DNA of 64,000 nt from Thermomonospora echinospora (GTDB lineage: Bacteria; Actinomycetota; Actinomycetes; Streptosporangiales; Streptosporangiaceae), in contig NZ_FNVO01000012.1 in the NCBI RefSeq assembly GCF_900108175.1, positions 1-64,000 on the forward strand. The letters are read 5' to 3'. The notes below the pieces were generated by a model that saw nothing but the letters and a program-made list of their open reading frames with translations, was not told the origin of the DNA and searched no databases. Shown one piece after another: positions 54,607 to 63,426 of this stretch (its first letter is position 1; each line of letters starts with the position of its first letter). The position numbers and the translations under genes were made by a program.

Positions 54607-57456
54607 ATGGCCGATCGCGCCCAGGACGGGAGGGGCATCCTCGGCCTGCTGCGGCGCGCCGGGCCGGGCGGGCCGAAGGTCGTGCTCGTCGAGGGCGAGC
54701 CGGGCAGCGGCAAGACCCACCTGCTGTCCGAGGTCGCGCGGGCCGCCGCCGGCGAGGGCTTCGCGGTCGTCTCCGGACGATCCCACGAGCTGGGGCAGCC
54801 GGTGGAGACGGGGCCGCTGCTGGCGGCCCTGGGCGCCGCGGCCGCCGGCCCGGCGTCCCCCGACGGGCCCAGCCAGGGGGTACGGCTGGCCGATGGGCTG
54901 CGGACGGCGCTGGAGGCCCGCGCCCGCACCGGCCCCCTGCTGGTCCTCCTGGACGACCTGCAGTGGGCCGACCCGGCGACGATCGCGGTCCTGCGCACGC
55001 TGCCGGCCCGGCTGGCCGCGCACCCGGTGCGCTGGGTCCTGGCCCGCTGCACCGTGCGCGGCGGCAACGCCGTCGGCAGGCTGTTCGCCCTGCTGGAGGA
55101 GGACGGGGCGGTCCTGGTCCGGCTTCGCCCGCTGAGCCCCGAGGACGTCGCCGGACTGGTCGTCGACACGCTCGGGGCGCGCCCCGACCCGGACCTGCTC
55201 ACGCTGGCCGAGCGGGCGGGCGGCAACCCGCTGCTGCTGGTGGAGCTGCTGAAGGGGCTGCGCGACGAAGGCGGGGTGACGGTCGCCTGGGGCCGTGCCC
55301 GGCTGGTATCGCCGCGGCTGCCGCAGCGGATCCACACCCTCGTACGGCACCGCCTCCAAGCGCTGGACCCGGCCGCGCGGCAACTGCTGGAGGTGGTGGC
55401 GGTGCTGGGGCCCGCGTTCACCCCCGCCGACGCGGCCGACCTGCTCGGCATCACCCCCGCCGAACAGTTGCCCCTGCTGGAGACGGCACTGACGGCCGGT
55501 TTCCTGACCGTGCGGGAGGAGGATCTGGCGTTCCGGCAGGAACTGGTCCGCCAGGCCGTCGTGGCGGCGATCCCCGCCCCCGTCCGTCAGGCGCTGCACG
55601 TCCAGATCGGCAGGACGCTGCTGGGCCGTGGCGACCGGGTGACGGACGCGGCCGCGCACCTGATGGACGGGGCGGGGCCGGGCGACCCGCCCGCCCTGGC
55701 GGACCTGGACCGGGCCGCCGCGAAGGTGCTCGCCTCCGCCCCGCCGGTCGCCGCCGACCTGGCGCGGCGGGCGCTGGCCCTCACCGCCCCGGCCGACCCC
55801 CGGTGGTTCCCCCGTGCCCTGGCCGCGGTGAACGCCCTCCTCGCCGCGGGACGGCCGGCCGAGGCCGTCGAGCTCGCCGAGCCCGCGCTGCGCCACGGCA
55901 CGGCCGGCCCCGCCACCGCCGAACTGCTGACCGCGCTGTCGTTCGCGCTGCTGTCGACGGGCCAGGTGGCCAGGGCGTCGGCGGCGGCCACGGCCGCGCT
56001 GGACATGCCCGGCCTGCCCGACGAGCTGCGGGACCGCGCCGAGCTGGCCCTGCTGCAGGCCGAGGCCGAGCGGGCCGGCGGCACCGGTGTCCGGGAACGG
56101 GCGCGGGCGATCGTCGCCGCGGACCGGCCGCACAGACGGGCCGTGACCACCGGGGCGCTCACCGTCCTGGCCCTGGGCTGCTGGGACGAGGGCGACCTGG
56201 GCGGCGCGCTGGAGTTCGCCCGCGCCGCCGTACGGCAGGCGGCCGACGGCCCCGCGGACGCGCGCCGCCTCCACCCGGGCGTGATCCTGGCCATGCTGCT
56301 GGCCGACGTCCGCCGCGCCGACGAGGGAAGGCAGGCGATGGCGGTCGCCGCCCGGGAGGCCGAGGCCCTCGGCCAGGCCGGCCAGGAGATCCCCCCGGCG
56401 ATCCTGCGGTCCCGCCTGCACCTGGCCGAAGGACGGCCGGGCGAGGCGATCCGGGAGGCCGGGAACGCCCTGGAGACGGCCACCGCGATCGGTGCGCACC
56501 TGCTGGCCACCGCCGCGCGTTCGGCGCTGTCCCTCGCGGCCCTGCGCTCCGGCGACCTGCAGACCGCCGCCGGGCACCTGCGCGGCGACCGGGCCCGGCC
56601 GGCGCGTCCGGGCTCCTCCCTCACGGCCGACCGGGCGGAACTGATCGAGGCGCAGGTGATCGAGGCGTGCGAGGGCCCGCGGGCGGCCATGGCCGCGCTG
56701 ACCGGGCTCTACGAGGGCCTGCCGGAGCACAACTGGGCGCTGGTCGGCGACCCTGCCACCCCGGCCTGGCTGGTGCGGACGGCCCTGGCGGCCGGTGAAC
56801 GCGAGCGGGCCGAGCGTGTCGTGGCCGTGGCCGACCGGCTCGCCAGGATCAATCCCGGCTTCCCCGGCATCGTCGCCGCCGCCGTGCACGCCCACGGGCT
56901 GCTGCACCGCGATCCGGACGCGCTGGCCCGCGCCGCCGCCGAGCACCCCGACCCCTGGGCCCGCGCCTCGGCCGGCGAGGACCTGGGCGTGCTGCTGTGC
57001 GAGGAGGGCGGTGCGCGCAGGCGGGCGATCCAGTGCTTCGATGAGGCCCTGGCCGGATATCTGGCGACCGAGGCGACGCGGGACGCGGCCCGGGTGCGCG
57101 GGCGGCTGCGCCGGCTCGGTGAACGCCGCCGTCACTGGGAGCGCTCCGACCGGCCGGCCACCGGATGGGCCAGCCTGACCGGAACCGAGCGGCGGGTCTC
57201 CGGGCTGGCCGCCCAGGGGCTGACCAACCGGCGCATCGCCGAGCAGATGTTCGTCAGCTCCCACACCGTGGCGTTCCACCTGCGCCAGGTGTTCCGCAAG
57301 CTCGGCATCGGCTCGCGCGTCGAGCTGGCCCGCTTCGTCCTCGAACACGCCGAGGACCGGACGCCGCCGGAGAACGGGACCCGGCCCTCGGGGAAGCCGC
57401 GGGGATCGCGGTCCCGGCGGCCGGGGACCACCCGTTCGGGGACACGGGGGAACTGA
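54607..57456 (+). CDS. LAL-family (AAA + LuxR HTH) transcriptional regulator
   Basis: A 949-residue large ATP-binding LuxR regulator. Walker A GEPGSGKT lies at residues 30-37 and Walker B in LLVLLDDLQWAD. The middle region of about 500 residues is helical and TPR-like (ARRALALTAPADPRWFPRAL, GDLQTAAGHLRGDRARPARP). The C-terminal LuxR helix-turn-helix reads LTGTERRVSGLAAQGLTNRR, IAEQMFVSSHTVAFHLRQVF and RKLGIGSRVELARFVLEHA. LAL proteins often switch on specialised metabolism; a polyketide locus lies 1 kb further on. The ATG at 54607 follows GGGGGTGGGG. Confidence 0.93.
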   Translation: MADRAQDGRGILGLLRRAGPGGPKVVLVEGEPGSGKTHLLSEVARAAAGEGFAVVSGRSHELGQPVETGPLLAALGAAAAGPASPDGPSQGVRLADGLRTALEARARTGPLLVLLDDLQWADPATIAVLRTLPARLAAHPVRWVLARCTVRGGNAVGRLFALLEEDGAVLVRLRPLSPEDVAGLVVDTLGARPDPDLLTLAERAGGNPLLLVELLKGLRDEGGVTVAWGRARLVSPRLPQRIHTLVRHRLQALDPAARQLLEVVAVLGPAFTPADAADLLGITPAEQLPLLETALTAGFLTVREEDLAFRQELVRQAVVAAIPAPVRQALHVQIGRTLLGRGDRVTDAAAHLMDGAGPGDPPALADLDRAAAKVLASAPPVAADLARRALALTAPADPRWFPRALAAVNALLAAGRPAEAVELAEPALRHGTAGPATAELLTALSFALLSTGQVARASAAATAALDMPGLPDELRDRAELALLQAEAERAGGTGVRERARAIVAADRPHRRAVTTGALTVLALGCWDEGDLGGALEFARAAVRQAADGPADARRLHPGVILAMLLADVRRADEGRQAMAVAAREAEALGQAGQEIPPAILRSRLHLAEGRPGEAIREAGNALETATAIGAHLLATAARSALSLAALRSGDLQTAAGHLRGDRARPARPGSSLTADRAELIEAQVIEACEGPRAAMAALTGLYEGLPEHNWALVGDPATPAWLVRTALAAGERERAERVVAVADRLARINPGFPGIVAAAVHAHGLLHRDPDALARAAAEHPDPWARASAGEDLGVLLCEEGGARRRAIQCFDEALAGYLATEATRDAARVRGRLRRLGERRRHWERSDRPATGWASLTGTERRVSGLAAQGLTNRRIAEQMFVSSHTVAFHLRQVFRKLGIGSRVELARFVLEHAEDRTPPENGTRPSGKPRGSRSRRPGTTRSGTRGN

Positions 57457-57501
57457 TCGTCGGCACCCGCCGTCGCGGGCGTCCCCGAGCCCGCCCTCGG
57501 C

Positions 57502-58392
57502 TCAGGGGGTCGCGTGTCGTTCCGCGCCGAGCAGGGAGGCGAGCCGGGCCGCGTTCTGCTGGGAGTGGTCGGCGCAGCAGTTGTTGAAGATCAGGTGGGT
57601 CGTCTCGGCGCGCTCGGTGAGGTCCTTGATCCTGGCCGCCCAGGAGCGCATCTCCTCCTCGCTGTAGAGGTAGGCGAACCGTTCGCGGACGTCGCCGCTG
57701 TTCCACCGCTCGCTGTGGCCGTGGAACCGGACGACGGCCAGGTCGCTGGTGGCCGCCAGCACCGGCGGAATGGAGGTCGGGTGGCCCTGCGGCATGTCCA
57801 CGCTGACGTACGGCAGGTCGTGCTCGGCGAGGAAGCCCAGCGTGGCGGCCCGGTTCTCCTCGCTCATCCAGGTGGCGTTGCGGAACTCCACGCAGATCCG
57901 CATCGGCGCGCACCGCTCCTTCACCTGGAGGATGTACCGGCGGTTGCGCTCCCCGAACGGGAACCATCCCGGGAACTGGAACAGCAGCACCCCGAGCCGG
58001 CCCGCCTCGTGCAGCGGCCGCAGCGCGCCGAGGAACCGCTGCCACACCTCCTCGACGACGTCCGGGGGCACGTCCTGCGGATACAGGTTCCGCTTGTTCG
58101 GCACCCTGTCGCGCAGATCCCGGTAGAGCGCGCCCGGCCGGGTGGGGTGCCCGGTGAGCAACGAGAACGCCTTGACGTTGAACGTGAAGTCCTCCGGCGT
58201 GCGGTCCCGCCACAGGGCGACCGTCCGTTCGGCGGGCGGCGAATAGTAGGTCGCGTCCACCTCGACCAGCCGGAACCTGGAGGCGTAGAAACGCAGCCGG
58301 TCCTCGGCGGTCTTCGCCTCCGGCGGATACCAGCCCGAGGCGAGCAGCGTTTTGTCCGTCCAGGAGGCGGTGCCGACCAGGATCTTCCCCAT
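57502..58392 (-). CDS. DUF72 (YecE-like) protein
   Basis: A 296-residue TIM-barrel protein of the DUF72 family. It shows KILVGTASWTDKTLLASGWY at the start, FTFNVKAFSLLTGHPTRPG, VLLFQFPGWFPF, ICVEFRNATWM and VVRFHGHSERWNSGDVRERF followed by YLYSEEEM. The biochemical function is unknown; structural members have a pocket suited to phosphate-like ligands. The gene is convergent with the LAL gene. It is 39 bases downstream of the FAD oxidoreductase gene stop on the same strand, but its role is probably unrelated. Confidence 0.92.
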   Translation of the reverse strand: MGKILVGTASWTDKTLLASGWYPPEAKTAEDRLRFYASRFRLVEVDATYYSPPAERTVALWRDRTPEDFTFNVKAFSLLTGHPTRPGALYRDLRDRVPNKRNLYPQDVPPDVVEEVWQRFLGALRPLHEAGRLGVLLFQFPGWFPFGERNRRYILQVKERCAPMRICVEFRNATWMSEENRAATLGFLAEHDLPYVSVDMPQGHPTSIPPVLAATSDLAVVRFHGHSERWNSGDVRERFAYLYSEEEMRSWAARIKDLTERAETTHLIFNNCCADHSQQNAARLASLLGAERHATP

Positions 58393-58431
58393 GCCCGCAG
58401 CCTAGAGGCCCTCCGGGACGGCCCGCGGGGC

Positions 58432-59463
58432 TCAGCCCAGCGCGTTCACCGCCGCCGCGAAGACGCCGGGAAGGCGTTCGGCCAGCGGGACGATCCGGTG
58501 GCCGAGCGCGGGATGACGGCGGGCTCGTATCAGGCCCTCCGTCAACAGCCGGTAACGGCGGGTCGCGTTCCGCCAGTCCGTTTCGTAGTTGCCGGGGGTA
58601 CCCCGGCGCAGGTTGCCGACCAGGGCTTCGGCGCCGGCGAGGGCCAGGCTGATTCCCTCGCCGGTGAGCGCGTCGATGTAACCGGCGGCGTCGCCGACGA
58701 GCAGCACCCGCCCGTGGACGCGCGTACGGGCGCTCTGGCGCAGGGGGCCCGCACCGCGTACGGCGGTGAGGGCGGCCTCGGCGGGGAACCGGGCGGCCAG
58801 GCCTGGAAAGGCGGTCAACTGAGTGTCGAAGGGGGACCGTTGGGTCGTCAGCAGGGCGACGCCGACGAGCGCGGGGCCGAGGGGGGTGACGTACGCCTCC
58901 CCGCACGGCCCCCAGTGCACCTCGACACAGGACGACCGCGGCGGCACGGCATAGTGGCGGCGCAGGCCGTACCGGGGCGTCCCGCGGGTTGCGGCCTCCA
59001 GGCCGAGCGCGCGCCGGATCGGCGAGTGCAGACCGTCCGCGGCGGCCAGCCAGCGTGCGCGCAGACCGGCGCCGACCGCCGTCACGCCCGTGGCGTCCTG
59101 CCGGATCTCTCCCACGCGCACGGGCAGCACGGGCACCCCCGCGTCGATGACGGCCTGGTGGAGGGCGGCGTGCAGGCCGGTGCGGCGCACGCCGAGACCG
59201 GGGGAGCGGCGGAACGCCGCCTGGACGTGGCACGCCCCCTGGACGTAGCGGATTCCCGTGATGGGATGGCCCGGAACGGGCACGCCGAGCGCATGCAGGG
59301 CGCGGACGGCCCCGGGCATCAGGCCCTCGCCGCACGCCTTGTCGACGGGCGTCCGGCGCGGCTCGGCCACGACCACGTCGAAGCCGGCGCGCACGGCGTG
59401 CAGAGCGGTCGCCAGACCGGCCGGGCCGCCTCCGACGACCAGCAGGTCGTGCCCGCCGCTCAC
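58432..59463 (-). CDS. FAD-dependent oxidoreductase (geranylgeranyl-reductase/hydroxylase type)
   Basis: A 343-residue flavoprotein. The FAD dinucleotide motif is DLLVVGGGPAGLATALHAVR; the second motif RARWLAAADGLHSPIRRALG and third GRVLLVGDAAGYIDALTGEG (GD motif) are in place. TGEGISLAL is typical of the geranylgeranyl-reductase family, and aromatic hydroxylases share much of this pattern. The GTG at 59463 has AAGAGGA ten bases upstream. It is the third gene of a PKS, methyltransferase, oxidoreductase row and may hydroxylate the polyketide ring or reduce a prenyl chain. Confidence 0.87.
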   Translation of the reverse strand: MSGGHDLLVVGGGPAGLATALHAVRAGFDVVVAEPRRTPVDKACGEGLMPGAVRALHALGVPVPGHPITGIRYVQGACHVQAAFRRSPGLGVRRTGLHAALHQAVIDAGVPVLPVRVGEIRQDATGVTAVGAGLRARWLAAADGLHSPIRRALGLEAATRGTPRYGLRRHYAVPPRSSCVEVHWGPCGEAYVTPLGPALVGVALLTTQRSPFDTQLTAFPGLAARFPAEAALTAVRGAGPLRQSARTRVHGRVLLVGDAAGYIDALTGEGISLALAGAEALVGNLRRGTPGNYETDWRNATRRYRLLTEGLIRARRHPALGHRIVPLAERLPGVFAAAVNALG

Positions 59464-59500
59464 TGGTGCACGATCCTCTTGTCGGTAGCCATGTGACTGC

Positions 59501-60016
59501 TCATGCGGACACGGCCCGGGCGAGCGCCGCATTCTCGCAGCGGATGCGGACGGTGAGCAGGGCCGCGTTGGCCACGGTGAACGTCGTGGCGGTCAGCCAG
59601 GCGGAATGCACCAAGGGCAGCGCGATGATCTCCGCCACGACGGCGACATAGTTGGGATGGCGCAGGAACCGGTAGGGCCCCGTACCGACCAGCCGGGCGC
59701 CGGGGACCACGATGACACGGGTGTTCCAGTACGGCCCCAGCGTCGTGATGCACCACCAGCGCAGGGCCTGGGCCAGCGCGGCGAGCGCCAGCATGGGCCA
59801 CCCCAGCGCGGGCAGGAACGGCCGGTGGGCGAGCAGGGGTTCGAGGAGACAGCAGACCAGCAGGCCCGTGTGCAGGGCGACCATGACCGGGTAGTGGCCG
59901 CGGCCGTACTCCACACCGGCGTGGGCGCGGGTCCAGGCCGCGTTGCGCCGGGCCACGGCGAGTTCGGCGATCCGCTCGGCGGCGACGGCGAGGATGAGGA
60001 GTGCGTACCACTGCAT
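59501..60016 (-). CDS. isoprenylcysteine carboxyl methyltransferase-like membrane protein
   Basis: A 171-residue membrane protein with four or five helices (YALLILAVAAERIAELAVAR, GLLVCCLLEPLLA, LPALGWPMLALAALAQALRW). The ICMT-family core is GPYWNTRVIVVPGARLVGTG followed by PYRFLRHPNYVAVVAEIIAL, which binds S-adenosylmethionine (RHPNY). Relatives encoded beside type III polyketide synthases methylate phenolic lipids in streptomycetes (srs-type operons). It starts nine bases after the synthase stop, so the two are one transcript. Confidence 0.9.
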   Translation of the reverse strand: MQWYALLILAVAAERIAELAVARRNAAWTRAHAGVEYGRGHYPVMVALHTGLLVCCLLEPLLAHRPFLPALGWPMLALAALAQALRWWCITTLGPYWNTRVIVVPGARLVGTGPYRFLRHPNYVAVVAEIIALPLVHSAWLTATTFTVANAALLTVRIRCENAALARAVSA

Positions 60017-60025
60017 GATGGGCGC

Positions 60026-61147
60026 TCACCAGCGCAGCAGGACGAGTTCGGAGGAGAAGCCCGGCCCCATCGCCATCAGCAGCCCCCACGTGCCGGGAGC
60101 GGGCCGCTCCGATTCCCAGGTGCTCTGCAGGACGTGCAGCACGGAGGCCGAGGACAGGTTCCCGACGGCGGCGAGCGAGCGCCGGGTGGCGTCCAGCGCG
60201 TCGTCCGGCAGGTCCAGCGCGTCGGCGACGGCGGAGATGACCTTGGGGCCGCCCGGATGGCACACCCAGGTGCCGATGTCGCCGACGGTGAGGCCGTGAC
60301 CGGCGAGGAAGCCGTGCACCTCCCGGCCGAGATGGGCGCGTACCACGGCGGGGATGCCCGCGCCGATGACGACGCGGAAGCCGGTGGCGCCGACGTCCCA
60401 CCCCAGGAGCCGTTCGGTGTCGGGGTACAGGCGGCTGCGCGTGGCGACCACCGCCGGCCCCGCGTCGTCCCGCCCCGCGTCGGCGCCGTACGCGACGACC
60501 GCCGCCGCGCCGTCGCCGAATAGGGCCCCGGCGACGAGGTTGGCCATGGAGCCGTCGCGTCGCTGCAGGGTCAGCGAGCACAGTTCGACGGAGAGCAGCA
60601 CGGCGACGTCGCCGGGGTGCCCGCGCAGGTAGTCGTGCAGCCGGGCCAGCCCGGCGGCGCCCGCGACGCAGCCCAGGCCGAACACCGGGAGCCTCTTGAC
60701 GTCCGGCCGTAACCCCAGCCGCCCGGCCAGCCGGGCGTCCAGCGACGGGGCGGCGACGCCGGTGATGGACACGCACACCAGCAGGTCCACCTCGGCCGGG
60801 GTGCGCCCGGCCGCCGTCAGGGCGCCGGTCAGGGCCTCCTCGCCCAGGTCGAGCCCGGCCGCTATCCAGGCGTCGTTGCTCTGCCCGAAGTCGCCGAGTC
60901 CGGCGTACCGCTCGATCGGCAGGGCGAGATGGCGGGTGCGCACCCCGGCGGCCGTGTGCACGCGGCGCAGCAGGGCGCGATCGTCGCAGGGGGCCAGGGA
61001 CAGGTCGCCGATCAGCTCGGTGATCTGGTCCTGCGTGTACCGGTGAGGCGGCAGGGCGGTGTGGACGGCGGCGATCGTGGTCGCATGGCCCGGTCCGGTC
61101 GCCCGTCCCGGTGCGGCGGACAGATCACGCCTGCCACTGGATGTCAC
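60026..61147 (-). CDS. type III polyketide synthase
   Basis: A 373-residue chalcone-synthase-like enzyme that builds polyketides from CoA starters and malonyl-CoA. The catalytic triad is C160 in FGLGCVAGAAG, H297 in WVCHPGGPK and N330 in AVGNLSSAS. FGDGAAAVV and the C-terminal GWGLLMAMGPGFSSEL-like loop are typical. The GTG at 61147 has AAGGA seven bases upstream. The gene order with ICMT-like and FAD enzymes resembles alkylresorcinol/alkylpyrone operons, so a long-chain phenolic product is likely; tetrahydroxynaphthalene is an alternative. Confidence 0.93.
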   Translation of the reverse strand: MTSSGRRDLSAAPGRATGPGHATTIAAVHTALPPHRYTQDQITELIGDLSLAPCDDRALLRRVHTAAGVRTRHLALPIERYAGLGDFGQSNDAWIAAGLDLGEEALTGALTAAGRTPAEVDLLVCVSITGVAAPSLDARLAGRLGLRPDVKRLPVFGLGCVAGAAGLARLHDYLRGHPGDVAVLLSVELCSLTLQRRDGSMANLVAGALFGDGAAAVVAYGADAGRDDAGPAVVATRSRLYPDTERLLGWDVGATGFRVVIGAGIPAVVRAHLGREVHGFLAGHGLTVGDIGTWVCHPGGPKVISAVADALDLPDDALDATRRSLAAVGNLSSASVLHVLQSTWESERPAPGTWGLLMAMGPGFSSELVLLRW

Positions 61148-61188
61148 GCAGAGTCCTTCTGGCATACACATATCGTTACCATGTTGCC

Positions 61189-62052
61189 GTGTCCGCATTC
61201 TCATCCGAGGTCCTCGTACGCCCGGCCCGCCGCCTGGCGGCGCTGCTGCGCTCCTGCCACCCGGAGCCGGCGGTCGCGGTGACGGTGCTGCTGACCGCGC
61301 TGGCCGTGGCGGCGGGCCGGGGACCGGCCGGTTCGGCGGCGGTGGCCGCGGCCGTGCTGGCCGGCCAGCTCTCGGTGGGCTGGTGCAACGACGCGGCCGA
61401 CGCGGAACGCGACAGGGCCGCCGGACGCCGGGACAAACCGGTGGCCGGCGGTGAGATCTCCTCGCGCACGGTGGCCGTTGCCGCGCGGACGGCCCTGGTG
61501 CTGTGCGTGCCGCTGTCACTGCTGAGCGGTGCCCTGGCGGGAACGGTGCACGTCATGGCCGTGTTGGCCGGAGGCTGGGCCTACAACCTGTGGTTCAAGC
61601 GCACGGTGCTCTCCCCGCTGCCCTACGCCCTGGCCTTCGGCGCGGTGCCCGCCTTCATCACCCTCGGCCTGCCGTCACACCCCTGGCCGGCCTGGTGGGT
61701 GATGACGGCGGGGGCGCTGCTCGGGGTGGGGGCCCACCTGGTGAACGTGCTCCCGGACATCGAGGACGACCTGGCCGCCGGCGTGCGCGGGCTGCCGCAA
61801 CGGCTGGGCCGCACGGCCTGCCGATGGCTGGCCCCGTTCGTGATGCTGACCGCCGTGGGGGTGCTCGTCGCCGGGCCGCCCGGGCCGGTGGACGCCCTGA
61901 GCGGGACGCTGGCGGGGGCGGCGGCGATCATCGCGATCGCGGGCACCGCCCTGCCGTCCGGGGCCCGCGGCAGGCGGCCGTTCCGGGCGGCGATCGCGGT
62001 GGCGGGCCTGGCCGTGATGCTGCTGCTGTTGCGGGGCTCGGACCTGGCCTGA
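61189..62052 (+). CDS. UbiA-family prenyltransferase
   Basis: A 287-residue membrane prenyltransferase with about eight helices. The first Asp-rich motif is NDAADAERD (residues 67-75) and the second is NVLPDIEDDLAAGVRGLP; both bind the Mg-prenyl diphosphate. Such enzymes attach prenyl chains to aromatic or other acceptors. The GTG at 61189 gives a start right before the hydrophobic core; no ribosome site is visible and the mRNA may be leaderless. It is divergent from the polyketide synthase, 41 bases away, which suggests shared control. Confidence 0.9.
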   Translation: MSAFSSEVLVRPARRLAALLRSCHPEPAVAVTVLLTALAVAAGRGPAGSAAVAAAVLAGQLSVGWCNDAADAERDRAAGRRDKPVAGGEISSRTVAVAARTALVLCVPLSLLSGALAGTVHVMAVLAGGWAYNLWFKRTVLSPLPYALAFGAVPAFITLGLPSHPWPAWWVMTAGALLGVGAHLVNVLPDIEDDLAAGVRGLPQRLGRTACRWLAPFVMLTAVGVLVAGPPGPVDALSGTLAGAAAIIAIAGTALPSGARGRRPFRAAIAVAGLAVMLLLLRGSDLA

Positions 62053-62087
62053 GCCCGGACGGTACGGGGCGGTCAGGGCGGCGCCGG

Positions 62088-63206
62088 TCAGGCCAGTTCC
62101 AGGACGCTCAGGACGGTGCGGGCGGTGTGGCCCCCCTCTTGCTCGGCGATGGCCAGGGCGGTGCCGGTGTCCAGGTCGTCGAGCAGCGCCGCGGTGGCCG
62201 CCTCCTCGGCCGCCGGCGCCGAGCCCGGACGGCCCGCCGCGGTGTGCAGCCGGTCCAGGCGCGCCGCGGCGGCGGGCAGGTCGTCGGGGGAGTAGTCCCA
62301 CTCCTGCGCCCACGGCCTGCTCAGCAGGGCCAGCCGGATCACCGAGGCCGGGTGGTCGCGCAGCAGGTCGGCGACGAAGACCAGGTTGCCGGTCGACTTG
62401 GCCATCTTGACGCCGTCCTTGCGGACCACGCCGACGTGCAGCCAGGAGCGGGCGAAGGGACGTACCCCCGTCATCGCCTCGGCCAGGGCCGCCTCGTAGG
62501 CGTGGTGCGGGAAGCGCAGGTCGGCCCCGCCGGCGTGCAGGTCGAGGGCGGGACCGAAGGTCGTCATGGCCATGGCCGCGCACTCGGCGTGCCACCCCGG
62601 CCGCCCGGGGCTCCACGGGCTCGGCCAGGCCGGCTCCCCGCTGGTGGAGGGCCGCCAGACGGCGATGTCGAAGGGGTCGTCCTTGAGCGGGTCGTCCGGG
62701 TCGTCGCCGTACTCGGCCAGCAGGTCCAGGGCGGCCTGCCGGTCCAGCCCGGCCCGGGCGGGGACGTCGGCCCCCCGGAAGTACACCGCGCCCTCGCGCA
62801 GGTAGGCGTGGCCGAGGTCGAGCAGGGCCTGGGCGAGCGCGATCACCTCGCGGACGTGGTTGTGCGCGCGGGGCTGGTGGGTGACCGGGTGCACGCCGAG
62901 GGAGGCCATGTCCTGCTCGAAGTAGTACTGCTGGACGGCGGCGAAGCTGTCGTAGGGGCTGCCGGCGCGGTGCGCGGCGCGGGTCAGCACGTCGTCGACG
63001 TCGGTGACGTTGCGGCAGACCTCCACGCTGTTCCCGGCGTGGCGGAGGACCTGGGCGGCCACGTCGGCCCACACGAAGGTCCTGGCGTGGCCGAGGTGGG
63101 TGGTGTCGTACGGGGTGATCCCGCAGACGTACATCCTGGCGTGCCCGATGGCGGGCAGCGGCCGTCCGCCGAGCCGCAGCGAGGGAGCGGTGGAGTCTGG
63201 ATGCAC
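62088..63206 (-). CDS. cysteinyl-tRNA synthetase/MshC-like ligase
   Basis: A 372-residue class I aminoacyl-tRNA-synthetase-like enzyme. MYVCGITPYDTTHLGHARTF contains the HIGH-like HLGH (37-40), and the KMSKS loop is KMAKS (267-271). The zinc ligands C28, C209, H234 and E238 are all present at the classical CysRS positions. It lacks the anticodon-binding C-terminal domain of CysS. The segment STGNLVFVADLL and the short length resemble MshC, which joins cysteine to glucosaminyl-inositol in mycothiol synthesis. A second, specialised copy that activates cysteine for a natural product is possible. It is convergent with the UbiA gene. Confidence 0.85.
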   Translation of the reverse strand: MHPDSTAPSLRLGGRPLPAIGHARMYVCGITPYDTTHLGHARTFVWADVAAQVLRHAGNSVEVCRNVTDVDDVLTRAAHRAGSPYDSFAAVQQYYFEQDMASLGVHPVTHQPRAHNHVREVIALAQALLDLGHAYLREGAVYFRGADVPARAGLDRQAALDLLAEYGDDPDDPLKDDPFDIAVWRPSTSGEPAWPSPWSPGRPGWHAECAAMAMTTFGPALDLHAGGADLRFPHHAYEAALAEAMTGVRPFARSWLHVGVVRKDGVKMAKSTGNLVFVADLLRDHPASVIRLALLSRPWAQEWDYSPDDLPAAAARLDRLHTAAGRPGSAPAAEEAATAALLDDLDTGTALAIAEQEGGHTARTVLSVLELA

Positions 63207-63426
63207 GGGTGGTCTCTCCTCCTACACGGGGCCGGGGCTGCCGTTCTCGGCCCTGTCCAAGGTACTTGCCCGCCGGGCGGGTCCCGCCCGGCGTCCCTTC
63301 ACCAGGGCGGACGCGTGGGGTGCGTCACGTTGACACCCGAGGGACACTGAGACAAATTCAAGTAACTGTCTACTTATGCACTGGAGGGGTGGGGCCGTCG
63401 CGGCGCCGCCGGAAAGGCCGCACGAG

